Positions 50,247 to 61,594 of a DNA stretch of 64,000 bases are shown in pieces. Within the stretch, counting starts at the first letter, position 1. Each line of letters opens with the position of its first letter. The stretch lies in contig OZ005695.1 of NCBI GenBank assembly GCA_963930775.1, forward strand, positions 7,192,001 to 7,256,000. The letters run 5' to 3'. The notes under the pieces were generated by a model, which was not told the origin of the DNA, ran no database searches, and saw only the letters and a list, made by a program, of their open reading frames with translations. The DNA comes from Cliona cf. orientalis. Lineage: Eukaryota > Porifera > Demospongiae > Clionaida > Clionaidae. Both the position numbers and the translations under genes were made by a program.

Positions 50247-52484
50247 TCAGCATCGACGCTTACATACCACCAATGGAAGAATTTTCGGTAGAATCAAGAT
50301 CACCTGACACAGGATGGCAGCTCCTAAAATACCAGAATAGAACGCCAGGTTACTCATAAAAGTATCAGCATTACTTCGGAATATAATCCAAAGAGACATG
50401 CTGAATCCAACGTCAAGAGTTAGAGCAACAACAAGTATGTTAATTTTTTTACTGTCTTTGTAGTCTCTTCGCTTTATTTTCCTTGTCAAAACCGCAAGCA
50501 GAACCATAACTAGTCCAAGGATTGCAGAATAGCTGACCAGAGAAGCATGCCAAATATTGATATGCTCAGACTGACACTCCTGTGTTACTTGGAAAAATGG
50601 AGGTACCCTTTGAGACACAAACTGCTCCACATCAATAACATGAGCAATATCTACGTTTGCCCAGACAATAAAAATAGCAATCTTCCCAGAAACGATGCCT
50701 AAGATCATGATAACAAGAATTTGATCAGAACACGCACGAGCGACTCTGCCAAATGTTTTAAAAATATGGTAAATACGTAGGGTCTTGGCAATCACTGTAG
50801 CAAAAACTATGTCAGATCCTATGTTTGCAATTAAGATTTCAAACATACAAATGAATTTCCGAAGCATCTCTTGGTTTCCAATAATAGGTATTCCTTTGGT
50901 GATGGTATGAAACAAGGATGAAGCGAGAAGAAAATAGCAGCCTACAAACATGCAGAGGCTGAGGGTATTGCTGGTGGCCTTTATTGCTGGTTCATTACGG
51001 TAGTAAATAAAGAGGCACATCAAAATTATTGTTATAATGAAGCAAAGTATGACAAGGGTTGACAGGAGTATAGTAAGTACAGCAGGGTATACTAAATAGA
51101 TACGATCAAGAGTAACACTTGGAATAACTCCTAGTACACTTACATTCAGAATAAGCAGATTTAGTGAGTCATAGTACGATCCTATTTGCTTCAGTTGTTC
51201 ATTCTGGATTTGAAGAATTTCTACTGTGGTCTGAGCAGCTGCTGAACTATGGCTGAAATTTAGCCAGCCAGTGGCACCTTGAAATGAGAGTTGAGAAAGT
51301 TGATCCTCAAATACATCCATAATCTCAATACCTGTATCCTGGTGGATGTTGGTGAGAGAAAGGTTTCTCTCATTTAGTACACTGAGTGATCTGTTGATAG
51401 TAAGTGCCACTGCCCAAATGGAGTCATAGAGTACATTTGCATATGGATTACTTTGAAGAGAGACATTTAGTTCCACTGAAGATTTCTCTAGTTTTTTAAG
51501 GTACGCTTCATTGTAGGCACTGTAGTTGAGTCCTGATTGCAATAGTAACTTAGGATTTATTTTGGTGTGTGTTAAGTGAAGAAATATGGCATTGTTTATA
51601 GCATCAGCTCGACAACCACCACTAAATGTATCAGGTCTGCTGATATCAGCAAAAATCCAAGCATAATCTGGCCACTGGAACCCATTAAGGTATGCAGCAC
51701 AAAGAATGTCAACAGCTTCAGATTGAGGAACAAATGCAACAACAATTTTGATGCCATACCTTTGCAACTGTAGTAAGTATTCGTTTGGAGAGTGAAATAT
51801 CTCTAGACGAGTTTCAATTTGAATACCATTTATATTAGCATTCTTAACAAAAGCCTGTCTTGAATCAACGAAAGTTGGATTTTGATTGCTTATGATTGCA
51901 ATCTTGTTCCACCCTAAGCTCTGCAATAAATGTACTGTAGCTGATGCAATGGATTCTTTTAGAGGCAGGATACTATGCTGTAGATAAGGAAGACTATCAT
52001 CATTGCTACTATCTTCTAATGAAGTGGCTGAAATCTGAACAACTGGTGCAGTCCAATAGTGTGCTAATGGTGACAAATACTGGGCAAGAGTGTGACAAAA
52101 ATAACCAACTATGCCTATGATGTTGTGATTTGACGTTAATTCTTCAACAAAGGGGACTATTGCCTCACTTAACTCACAGTGAGGAACCCTTACTGGTATG
52201 ACTTCAAGTTGATGGCCACCAAGCAAGTTGGTAGGTTCATTTATCTCTTTGGCTGCTAAGTGTGCTCCTGGAAGAATCTCTTCTCCCTTTTCCCACTGTG
52301 GTATTCGTGTTATGTCATCCGATGTGTATGCAGTTGGAATGACTACCATAACTTGTAATGCTGACCTTGATTCCTTTGTGCTGAAGAGTAGAGTCGTGTC
52401 ATTGGTACAAATTACTAATGAGTACTCACTGTATAAGAGAATTGTCAACACAATTGCTATAAAACCGTTTGGCAAATGGTCCAT
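50247..52484 (-). CDS. R7: GABA-B-like class C GPCR, type C ends with a type-A flytrap core
   Basis: Intact single-exon receptor, 745 residues from the ATG at 52484 (MDHLPNGFIAIVLTILLYSE, a signal peptide). A GTG eight codons upstream is in frame but not a likely start. The N-terminal 60 residues and the membrane half (SLNLLILNVSVLGVIPSVTL, VDVEQFVSQRVPPFFQ-type loop, tail VVCKRRC) group with R8 and psiE, while the flytrap segment around FADISRPDTFSGGCRADAIN to QTTVEILQIQN follows R6 almost letter for letter. The class C Cys pair in lobe 1 (VPHC, GYFC), AKTLRIYHIF and TRKIKRRDYKDSKKIN are all present. It is the only complete type-C gene in the window. Confidence 0.93.
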   Translation of the reverse strand: MDHLPNGFIAIVLTILLYSEYSLVICTNDTTLLFSTKESRSALQVMVVIPTAYTSDDITRIPQWEKGEEILPGAHLAAKEINEPTNLLGGHQLEVIPVRVPHCELSEAIVPFVEELTSNHNIIGIVGYFCHTLAQYLSPLAHYWTAPVVQISATSLEDSSNDDSLPYLQHSILPLKESIASATVHLLQSLGWNKIAIISNQNPTFVDSRQAFVKNANINGIQIETRLEIFHSPNEYLLQLQRYGIKIVVAFVPQSEAVDILCAAYLNGFQWPDYAWIFADISRPDTFSGGCRADAINNAIFLHLTHTKINPKLLLQSGLNYSAYNEAYLKKLEKSSVELNVSLQSNPYANVLYDSIWAVALTINRSLSVLNERNLSLTNIHQDTGIEIMDVFEDQLSQLSFQGATGWLNFSHSSAAAQTTVEILQIQNEQLKQIGSYYDSLNLLILNVSVLGVIPSVTLDRIYLVYPAVLTILLSTLVILCFIITIILMCLFIYYRNEPAIKATSNTLSLCMFVGCYFLLASSLFHTITKGIPIIGNQEMLRKFICMFEILIANIGSDIVFATVIAKTLRIYHIFKTFGRVARACSDQILVIMILGIVSGKIAIFIVWANVDIAHVIDVEQFVSQRVPPFFQVTQECQSEHINIWHASLVSYSAILGLVMVLLAVLTRKIKRRDYKDSKKINILVVALTLDVGFSMSLWIIFRSNADTFMSNLAFYSGILGAAILCQVILILPKILPLVVCKRRC

Positions 52485-52534
52485 TTTCTTATTCTTTATG
52501 CGACTCACTTTGCTAAGGCTAACTTAGTACTTAG

Positions 52535-52547
52535 TATTATAAATAGT
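52535..52547 (-). promoter_or_regulatory. TATA-like box of R7
   Basis: ACTATTTATAATA on the minus strand, about 51 bases before the ATG. The same place in R8 is a longer TA-rich run (60101-60122). Confidence 0.4.
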
Positions 52548-53864
52548 GGACTCAATCTCTGTCGATCTGTGGCTACTATAACATCAGAATAGTACTGTCA
52601 ATCAAGGATAAACTTCCTTCCTAATTGTATTATGATGACATGATATCATGTACTTCCATGATCAGCATGACATTGTGATACACAGATAATGGGCACATAC
52701 GATATACGACATTATTTGTGTGTACACGCATGAGCACACACGTGCATAATAATAGTTCACACATCTTAGTTGCGCTTGCCTGCAATGTGCCAGGAAGCTT
52801 AAGTCTTTCTTATAACAATATCATAGTGAGGAAGTGATCATGATGTTGCATCACTACTAGGAATTACACCTGGCAGTGCGTGCATGTTGACATAATCATA
52901 CATTACAGGCACGTCATATTATACAATATAATATATAAATACAGTAACTGATACAGGTACTCTTAGACTATTATAATAATAGCTAGTATAGTTCCATGCA
53001 AAATAATAATAATATTGAAATCAGTGCTATACACAATAATTGTCCGACAACCACATCTTACACCATTATCACGTGGTAGCCAGGTAGCTAATAGCTTTGA
53101 ATGGTAGATAATGGCACTTACGCTGAAGGTTACTCAATACAATCATCACCGACAGGTATTCTGCTAAAATTAATTACTATTCAATACTAGAGCTCTCTCG
53201 AGCACAAAACCCTCGGCACGCTACATGGCATTAGCTACAAGCTTCAACAGTTGCATGCAGAAAAGGGGGCAGCTAAAGGGCTGGGGCCGGGGCGAGACAA
53301 GGATGAGGCTAATGTTATACTTGCACAGCAGTCACGGTTATTCAAGACGGTTCAACAGCTCATAGCAGCAACAACCCTGGCGTGTTGTATCAAACTCCAC
53401 ATTGTCAGTGGTGTCGACGTCAACTCAACCTTCCTCACTGTAGCCTAATCTCCAATTCTTGGGGACTTAGCTAGCTACATCTTAACTAGAAGGACTATGA
53501 TGCAAATCCTTGGCACAAGACTGAAGTACACTGAGCAATATTGCATGTCCAATAATTTATCGCAACTCTCTTGGTTTCAAGCACTGTAATTCCATGCATG
53601 CATACAATTTATTATTAAGCCAGAGAGTCAAAGGGTACCACAAGAATACAGGCAGCTAAGCCTAAGCCGCTTAGAATTGAAAAGAAGCCACGATCGTCAA
53701 AAGCTTGCTGGTGGACTGAGGGGCGGGATTGATGCAACCGGGCATGCGCTGAGGGTTAAAGACGTACATACCGTATATAGTGCGCAACCTATTAATACGT
53801 TAAGTCATGCTATCGCTAGCTCGGGCAAAGTCAAGAAGCTTAGAATCGGCAAATCCTGCTCAGT
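52548..53864. other. 5' spacer of R7, copied near 60130-60760 and 63175-63800
   Basis: The first 600 bases match the R8 upstream side (ACCACATCTTACACCAT, GGCACTTA(C/T)GCTGAAGG). From about 53165 (CTAGAGCTCTCT) to 53864 it matches 63171-63806. No gene is recognised; short frames here are not conserved between the two copies. Confidence 0.55.
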
Positions 53865-54475
53865 ATGGTAGCATCAACACTTCGGAACATAATCCACAGA
53901 GGTGTACCAATACAAGTGTCAACAATCAGAGCAGCAATAAGGATGTTAACCTTGCTGTCTTTGCATTTAATCTTCCTTATCAAATAGAACCATATCTAAT
54001 CCGAGGATTATTGAGTAGAACCAAAGGCCAGCATGGTAGTTAGACTGATATTCCTGTATAAAATGGCGGTACAATTATCGAAATGAATTGCTCCTTGTCA
54101 ACTATTATATATAAGTAGCATCCAAAGTTGCCCAAGCAATCAACATAACAATTAATGTTCATGGAAACAATGCTCAAGATAAGAATGAAGAGACCTTGTA
54201 CCAGACGTTTTGAAGATGTGGTAGATATGTAGGGTCTTTGCAATCACTATGCCGAGAATAATATCAACTCCTATGCCCACAGTGGTGATATCAAACATAC
54301 ATGCAAATGAATGTTCGAAGTGACTCTTAACTTCCATAGACTGTTGTTCCACTTGTGATATTGTGAAATAATGCTGAAGTAAGTAGCTTGGTGCTTTAAT
54401 CTCCGGCTCCTTACAATAGTAAATAAAGAGATGATACAAATGACTACTACCAATGACAGGACAACAGTGAGTATG
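53865..54475 (-). pseudogene. psiN: receptor fragment, TM1-TM2 to TM7
   Basis: Minus-strand relic of a receptor close to psiP (ACACTTCGGAACATAATCCA is shared), covering the end of TM1 to TM7 with many gaps. The left end abuts the R7 5' spacer copy at GGCAAATCCTGCTCAG; the right end abuts the inverted spacer of psiO. The TM2 region and third inner loop are shortened. It cannot encode a receptor. Confidence 0.8.
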
Positions 54476-54808
54476 TGTGATTTTATTGACCAGAAGTGAA
54501 TTTTAGCTTGAGGTCAATAAGCCACAGAATTTTTATAAATTAGCCAATTTGTACACAGGAACACTCCCATATATTATAACATCTTAGCTATACTAATGAA
54601 GTCTACAATATACTGATCATGCGAAACCATTGGCTATTGTATCTATAGCTATTATAGATGGCTTCACAAAGTAGACTGTAATTACTACTATCACACAATC
54701 ACGCAATCAGGACGGAAGTTAGTACAGTAACTATTATTATTATTAATTTTTACTAAGTGCATGGATCGAGTGCACTAGCTATAGTCATCTGATACAATGA
54801 AGTAACGA
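54476..54808. other. 5' spacer of psiO (inverted type-A spacer)
   Basis: Reverse complement of the type-A 5' spacer (ATTATAGATGGCTTCACAAA and the region around CTGATCATGCGAAACCATTG), now in plus orientation ahead of psiO. No gene. Confidence 0.6.
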
Positions 54809-57073
54809 ATGAAGAAGAAAATGTGGCAGTCACAATTACCAGCTTGTGTTACAGTTATGTTGCTGCTCCTATCCATAGATCATCCATCAGTGGTATGCAC
54901 CGATGTGACTCCCACCTGCAGTACTAGAGAACCTACATGTACACATTTGCAAGTTATGGCAGTTGTTTCAACCAACGGTGTGTATGAATCAGACAACATA
55001 CAACTGGCCGATTGGCAAAAAAGTGAAGAGATTCTTCCAGGAGTACAGATAGCTGCCAAAGAGATCAATTATGCTCCTAATTTGTTAAGTGGCCATCGAT
55101 GTAACTCCAGTCAGAGTTCCTCGGTGTGAGTTAACTGAGGGAATAGTCCCCTTTGTTGAAGAGTTAACATCAAATCACAATATCACCATAGGTATTGTGG
55201 GCTACTTTTGTCCCAATCTTGCCCAACATTTGTCACCATTAGCATACTATTGGATAGCACCAGTTGTTCAGATTTCAGCCACTTCATTAGGTAATAATGT
55301 CAATGACATCAACAGCACTCCTCATCTACAGCATAGTATCCTGCCTCTAAGGGAGTCCATTGCCTCAGCTATAGTGCAGCTTATGCAGAGCTTAGGATGG
55401 AACAAGATAGCGGTCATAAGCAATCAAAATTCCAATTTTATAGATTCAAAAAGTGCTTTCCTCAGGAGTGCAAAAGAACGCGGTATTCAAATTGAAATTC
55501 GTCTGGAGACATTTCACTCTCCAAACGAATACCTATTACAGTTGCAAAGGTATGCAATCAAAATTGTTGTTGCATTTGTTCCTCAATCTGATGCTGTTGA
55601 TATTCTTTGTGCTGCATATCTTAAGGGATTTAAATGGCCAGATTATGTTTGGATTTTCGCCGATATCAGCAAAGCTGATGAGTTTAGTGGTTGCAGTCAA
55701 GCTGACGCTATAAATAATGCCATATTCTTCACTTAACAAATACGAAAATAAACCCTAAATTACTTCTACCGTCTGGATGCAACTACAGTGCCTACAATGA
55801 AGCGTACCTTGAAGAACTAGAAAAATCTGCGGTGGAACTAAGTGTCTCTCTTCAAAGTAATCCATATGCAAGTGTACTCTATGACTCCATTTGGGCATTG
55901 GCACTAACTATCAATAGATCACTCAGTGTACTAAATGAGAGAAACCTTTCTCTCACCAACATCCACCAGGATACAGGGATTGAGATCATGGATGTGCTTG
56001 AGGAGCAACTTTCTCAACTCTCATTTCAAGGTGCCACTGGCTGGCTAAACTTCAGCCATAGTGCAGCAGCTGTAAGGACCTCAGTAGAAATTCTTCAAAT
56101 CCAGAATGGACAACCGGTGCAGATAGGGTTGTACGATCATTCATTAAATCATCCTTCATTGAATAGAAGTGTGTTAGGAATAATTCCAAGTGACATACTC
56201 GATCATATCTACGTTGAATATCCCATCGCACTGACAGTATTTGTGGCAATATTAGTTTTATTAGGTTTTACCTTGACGATGATTTCAATGTGCCTCTTCA
56301 TTTACTACCGTAAAGAACCAGCAGTAAAGGCAACAAGCTCTACCCTCAGCCTATGCATGTTCATAGGCTGCTATTTACTACTCACTTCATCCTTTTTCCA
56401 GGTTATCACCAATGGAACTAGTATAATATATGGAAGCAAGCAGTCCCTTCGAGTGTTTATTTGTATGTTTGATACTTCTATTACAAATGTGGGAATTGAT
56501 GATATAGTTTTTGCCACTGTGATTGCCAAGACCCTTCACATTTACTTTATCTTTAATACGCCGGTTTGGTAAAGTCAGCAAACTCTGTTCTGATCAAGGT
56601 CTCTTCATTCTCATCTCAAGTATCCTTTCCGTGAAGATCATTGTGTTGATTATCTGGGCAAGTTTTGATGTTCTTCGTCTCATAGATGTACAACAGCTTG
56701 TCTCAAACACTGTGCCACCATTCATTCAAGTAGTCCAGCCATGTTGGTCTGTGCATCATGCGTTTTGGGTTTTTTTGTCCTTTGGCTATTCAACTTTACT
56801 AACATTAATAATGATACTACTTGCAATTATGACAAGGAAAATCGAGCGGGGTGACTACAAAGATAGCAAGAAAATTAATTTACTTGTTGGTGCTTTAGCT
56901 CTTGATGTCTACATTTGTGCACCGCTATGGTTCATACTCCAAGGCATGGCTACCCCAATTTGGAGTTGGCTGGCATATAATTTTGCTACACTGATAGCTG
57001 CTATATCCTCTGTCAGGTGCTGTTGATTCTTCCTAAAACTGTTCCGTTAGTTGTACGTACCTATCAGAAATGA
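54809..57073 (+). pseudogene. psiO: plus-strand, full-length type-A receptor with several frameshifts
   Basis: The ATG at 54809 opens the usual signal peptide MKKKMWQSQLPACVTVMLLL. A deletion near 55100 (CATCGATGTAACTCC, against CATCGATTTGAAGTCG...) shifts the frame; lobe 1 continues in another frame from 55100 to 55736, where a lost T in ATATTCTTCACTTAAC breaks it again. The core and TM1-TM3 are open (55832-56572), then an extra base or two at AATACGCCGGTTTGG and again at GCTATATCCTCTG break the frame in TM3-TM4 and TM7. All domains are otherwise present in order, with a terminal stop at 57071. Two to four changes of this kind in a well-preserved sequence suggest a fairly young pseudogene. 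Its inverted spacers travel with it. Confidence 0.88.
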
Positions 57074-57790
57074 CTGCTCACTACTTGGAGACATCATAGG
57101 ATCTCAGATAGGGTGTTGACTGAGCATCAAAGTGGAAAATTTGTAATAATTATGTTCTCATTAATTTTATAAACTTACATCACAGCTACTCGATCAAGTA
57201 TGACATACCAGTTTTTATAATGTAGTCACATACCATTATTGTATGTGAGCAGGAAGTGATTCATTTCTTGTATAATATGATGATTGTACATGCCATGTCA
57301 TGGCCAATAGAGCATGCAAGTAGCTAGTATGCACCGAAGTATGTCAGCACACAGGTGGCATTTCACCGAAGTATGCCAGCACACAGTTGCATACAGTGAA
57401 GTATGTCAGTGCACAGGTGCATACAGTGATAATGACATGACTATATACATCACTTCCTTGAATTGGCCATGAATGGGTTTTCACAGATGTACATGTCATG
57501 ACATTGTACTGTCGACTAACCTTCTACTGTACAATTCTGAATAGATATTAAATACAATTCATGATGCCTTAAATGGTCCACTTTTCTCAGATTTTGTGTT
57601 TATTATCGAAAAAGAAAACTTAGCATAAACACTACGACAGAGTAGCTAGCTATCAGTAAAAAAATATTTGATGATAAATAAAATATCCAGCATAACATAA
57701 CAAATTATTATTCTTGTACTCACACACAATGTTCTAATTATGTCAGCAGTGCCTTGGCACCAGTTGTATTTTCATAATGCAGGAGAGACA
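57074..57790. other. 3' spacer of psiO meeting the 3' spacer of R8
   Basis: Includes a short tandem repeat (57333-57425) and the shared spacer words TTGAATTGGCCATGAATGGG and ATATCCAGCATAAC. The tail-to-tail meeting of psiO and R8 is here. No gene. Confidence 0.55.
57333..57425. repeat. Three tandem 31-bp units, GAAGTATGTCAGCACACAGG
   Basis: Three near copies in a row of a unit that occurs once in other spacers (for example 49870-49900). Confidence 0.75.
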
Positions 57791-60066
57791 TTAGTATCCA
57801 CATCGAGGCCAGCATCGTCGCTTACAAACCACCAAAGGAAAACTTTTCGGTAGAATCAAGATCACCTGACACAGGATGGCAGCTGCTGTAATGCTAGTAT
57901 AGAACACCAGGCTACTCATCAGGGTATCAGCATTACTTCGGAATATAATCCAAAGGGGCACACTGAATCCAACATCAAGAGTTAGAGCAACAACAAATAT
58001 GTTAATTTTTTACTGTCTTTGTAGTCCTTTCGCTTTATTTTCCTTGTCAAAATTGCAAGCAGAACCATAACTAGTCCGAGGATTGCAGAATAGCTGACCA
58101 GAGAAGCATGCCAAATATTGATATGCTCAGACTGACACTCCTGTGTTACTTGGAAAAATGGAGGTACCCTTTGAGACACAAACTGCTCTACATCAACAAC
58201 GCGAGCATCATCTACATTTGCCCAGACAATTAAAATAGCAATCTTCCCAGAAATAATGCCTAAGATCATGATAACGAGAATTTGATCGGAACAAGAGCGG
58301 CCAACTTTGCCAAATGTTTTAAAAATGTGGTAAATACGTAGGGTCTTGGCAATCACAGTAGCACAAACTATGTCAGCACCTATGTTTGCAGTTATGACAT
58401 CAAATTTACAAATGAATGTCCGAAATATCTCTTGGTTTCCAATAATAGGTATCCCTTTTATGACGATGTGAAACAAGGATGAAGCAAGAAGAAAATAGCA
58501 GCCTATGAACAAGCAGAGGCTGAGGGTATTGCTGGTGGCCTTTATTGCTGGTTCATTACGATAGTAAATAAAGAGGCACATTGAAACTGTTGTTAAAATA
58601 AAGCAAAGTATGACAAAGGTTGACAGGAGCATAGTGAGTACAGCAGGGTATACTAAATAGATACGATCAAGTGTAACACTTGGAATGACTCCTAGCACAC
58701 TTATGTTCAAACTTAGTAGATTTAGTGTGTCAAAGAATAGCCCTATCTGTATCGGTTGTCCATTCTGGAGTTGAAGAATTTCTACTGAGGTCTGAGCAGC
58801 TGCTGCACTATGGCTGAAGTTTAGCCAGCCAGTGGCACCTTGAAATGAGAGTTGAGAAAGTTGCTCCTCAAGTAAATTCATAATCTCAGTCCCTGTGTCC
58901 TGGTGGATGTTGGTGAGAGAAAGGTTTCTCTCATTTAGTACACTGAGTGATCTGTTGATAGTAAGTGCCACTGCCCAAATGGAGTCATAGAGTACATTTG
59001 CATATGGATTACTTTGAAGAGAGACATTTAGTTCCACTGAAGATTTCTCTAGTTCTTCAATATACGTTTTATAGTAGGCACCGTAGTTGAGTCCAGATGG
59101 TAAAAGTAACTTAGGATTTATTTGGGTTTGTGTTAAATGAAGAAATATAGCATTATTGATAGCTTCAATTGGACAATAATATTCATTGAAGATCTTAGGT
59201 TTACTGATGTCAGTGAAAATCCAAGCATAATCCGGCCATTGGAATCCGTTATGGTATGCAGTACAAAGGATATCAACAGCTTCAGATTGTGGAACAAATG
59301 CAACAACAATTTTAATGCCATACCTTTGCAACTGTAGTAAGTATTCGTTGGGAGAGTGAAATGCCTCTAGATGAGTTTCAATTTGAATACCATTTTCGTT
59401 TGCATTCTTGACAAACGCTCGTCTTGAATCAATAAAAGTTGGATTTTGGTTGCCTATGATTGCAATCTTGTTCCACCCTAAGCTCTGCAGTAATTGAACT
59501 GTAGCTGATGCAATGGATTCCCTTAGAGGCAGGATACTATGCTGTAGATAAGGAACATTGTCATCATTGCTACTATCTTCTAATGAAGTGGCTAAAATCT
59601 GAATGACTGGTGCAGTCCAATAGTGTGCTAATGGTGACAAATACTGGGCAAGAGTGTGACAAAAATAACCGACTATGCCTATGATGTTGCGATTTGACGT
59701 TAATTCTTTAACAAAGGGGACTATTGCCTCACTTAATAACTCACAGTGAGGAACCCTTACTGGTATGACTTCAAGTTGATGGCCACCAAGCAAGTTGGAA
59801 GTTTCATTTATCTCTTTGGCTGCTAAGTGTGCTCCTGGAAGAGTCTCTTCTCCTTTTTCCCATTGAGATATTCGTGTTATGGTATTCGATGTATATGCTG
59901 CAGTTGGAATGACTACCATAACTTGTAAAGCCGATCGTTCTTTTGTGCTGAAGAGTGGAGTCATACCATCAGTACAAGTCACTAATGAATACTCACAGCA
60001 CAAGAGAATTATCAATATTATCATTGCTAAACCACTCACTGACAGTGATCGGTCCATTTTCTTCAT
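57791..60066 (-). pseudogene. R8: GABA-B-like receptor, type C, whole except for one lost base before TM6
   Basis: From the ATG at 60066 (MKKMDRSLSVSGLAMIILII) the frame is open for 694 codons through the flytrap domain and TM1-TM5. In the codons for SKKIN the run of seven A found in R7 is six here (58006-58011 on the plus strand as six T), which changes KKINI to KKLTY and stops the frame at 57982. Beyond this, the other frame is open and encodes a normal TM6-TM7 (LDVGFSVPLWIIFRSN, ILCQVILILPK) and VVCKRRC, then seven extra residues before a stop at 57791, because the stop used by R7 is changed. So the gene has one visible lesion in a homopolymer. It may be a very recent pseudogene, a sequencing or assembly error, or a truncated five-helix product. 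Confidence 0.8.
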
Positions 60067-60849
60067 GATTCTTTATGCGACTCACTTTGCTAAAAGCCAA
60101 GTATATATTATATATATATAAAGAGTGGACTCAATCTCTGTTGATCCTTGGCTATATATAGTAAGATTAAAATATTACACTGTCATTCAAACATAAACTT
60201 CCTTCTTAATTGTAGTACTGATAATTATCATGATGACATGATGTCATGTACACCATCAGTATGACATCGTGATACATGGATAATGGGCACATACAATGCA
60301 TATTTGTGTGTACATAAGCGCACACGTGCATAATAATAGTCAGTAAGTCGCCTGCGACATGGACATAAAGTCTAGCTTTCTTGTAATATAGTGAGGAAGT
60401 GATGTTGCAGCTCTACTTCAGGAATTACACCTGCGTGTATCATACTGCCTGCATCATACTGCCTGCACATGTATTCACCACAAAATGTACCGGCATGCTA
60501 TCAGGCACGTCATGCATACAATACAGATACTGATACATGTACTATAGTTCCACGTATGCACAATAATAATATTGTTGAAATCAGTGCTATACACATGCAA
60601 TAATTATCCAACAACCACATCTTACACCATGATCATGTGGTAGCCAGCTAATAGCTTTGAATGCTAGGCAATGGCACTTATGCTGAAGGTTACTTGTCAA
60701 TGATACAATCATCACTAGCTGACAGGTGTTCTGCCATAATGGAAAGTACTAGCTACAGGCATACTTTTACTCTCTATTAGCAAGCTCTTTGAGAAACATA
60801 CTATTATGACTTACTAAGTATCTCAAGCATGTAGAATCTACATGCAGCT
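60067..60849. other. 5' spacer of R8, copy of the R7 spacer
   Basis: TA-rich run at 60101-60122 about 45 bases before the ATG, then the same spacer as 52560-53170. No gene. Confidence 0.55.
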
Positions 60850-61260
60850 CCACTTGCACTCCAGCAATATGGGGATTCAGATATCAGGCCAATGAATCAT
60901 ATCGCACTTCTTATAATTGGTTACACACATTTCATGATGGTAAGGAAGTGTGTGCGGTCTTTTTTGATCTCCAGAAGCCTTGCCTTTGATCCTACTCTAT
61001 AGCATTTACACCATGGAGTCTATCTTGGAAAATTGGCAGTCCTTGGGTATTAACGTTACAGCCACAATTTGATCGCTATGTTTGTAGTTACACAACATGG
61101 AACAATAATAATTATGTGGCTTTCAAGGGGAAACTTCGATCAGCTGCTAATAATCACCTTCAGGGTTCGGTCCTAAATTTTGCACAGACTTCCCCTTGGA
61201 TAATAGCCCTGAGTCAAGCATTAATAATATCCTACAATAATATTTCTATTTTGGGAGCCT
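60850..61260 (+). mobile_element. LINE reverse-transcriptase relic
   Basis: In the plus strand the translation includes GFRYQANES, then FHDGKEVCAVFFDLQK, which is the reverse-transcriptase motif A region of non-LTR elements of the CR1/L2/Jockey kind (DGKEVCAVFFDLRKAFD). It continues in shifted frames with KLAVLGIN and HLQGSVL, matching the usual LGI and PQGSVLGP motifs. Short, several frame changes and stops, both ends missing; an old fragment. It has no relation to the poly(A) element at 21148-22801 that I can see. Confidence 0.7.
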
Positions 61261-61594
61261 GGAATCATTATTAGTATCTGATCACTTAGTACATGCAATT
61301 GTTTGTCTATCAAGAATTCCCCAACCTGCATCCCCAGCAGTCCCCCCCCCCACCTCTCCTATATAATATACATGTACAAACTATACAATAATAGAGCCAC
61401 GCAGTCCTGTTATGAAACCTGAGTGACCTTTGCAGTGAACATAGTATGCATGTTTATGATAAAATAACAAAATAATATATTAAAATTAGCTGCTATGATT
61501 CACTTTACATGTAGTCTGATGTTAATTAATGTTTGTTGTTCAATGTTAGTTGATATTTTCTGAACTAGAGAATGATATCCGATTATATCAAGTA
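61261..61594. other. Spacer
   Basis: AT-rich; nothing recognised apart from a C run in CAGTCCCCCCCCCCACCTC near 61340. Confidence 0.4.

Noticed and set aside
53251-53871. Small plus-strand frames in the R7 spacer as a gene
   Set aside because: The copy at 63176-63806 does not keep these frames, and no motif is recognised.
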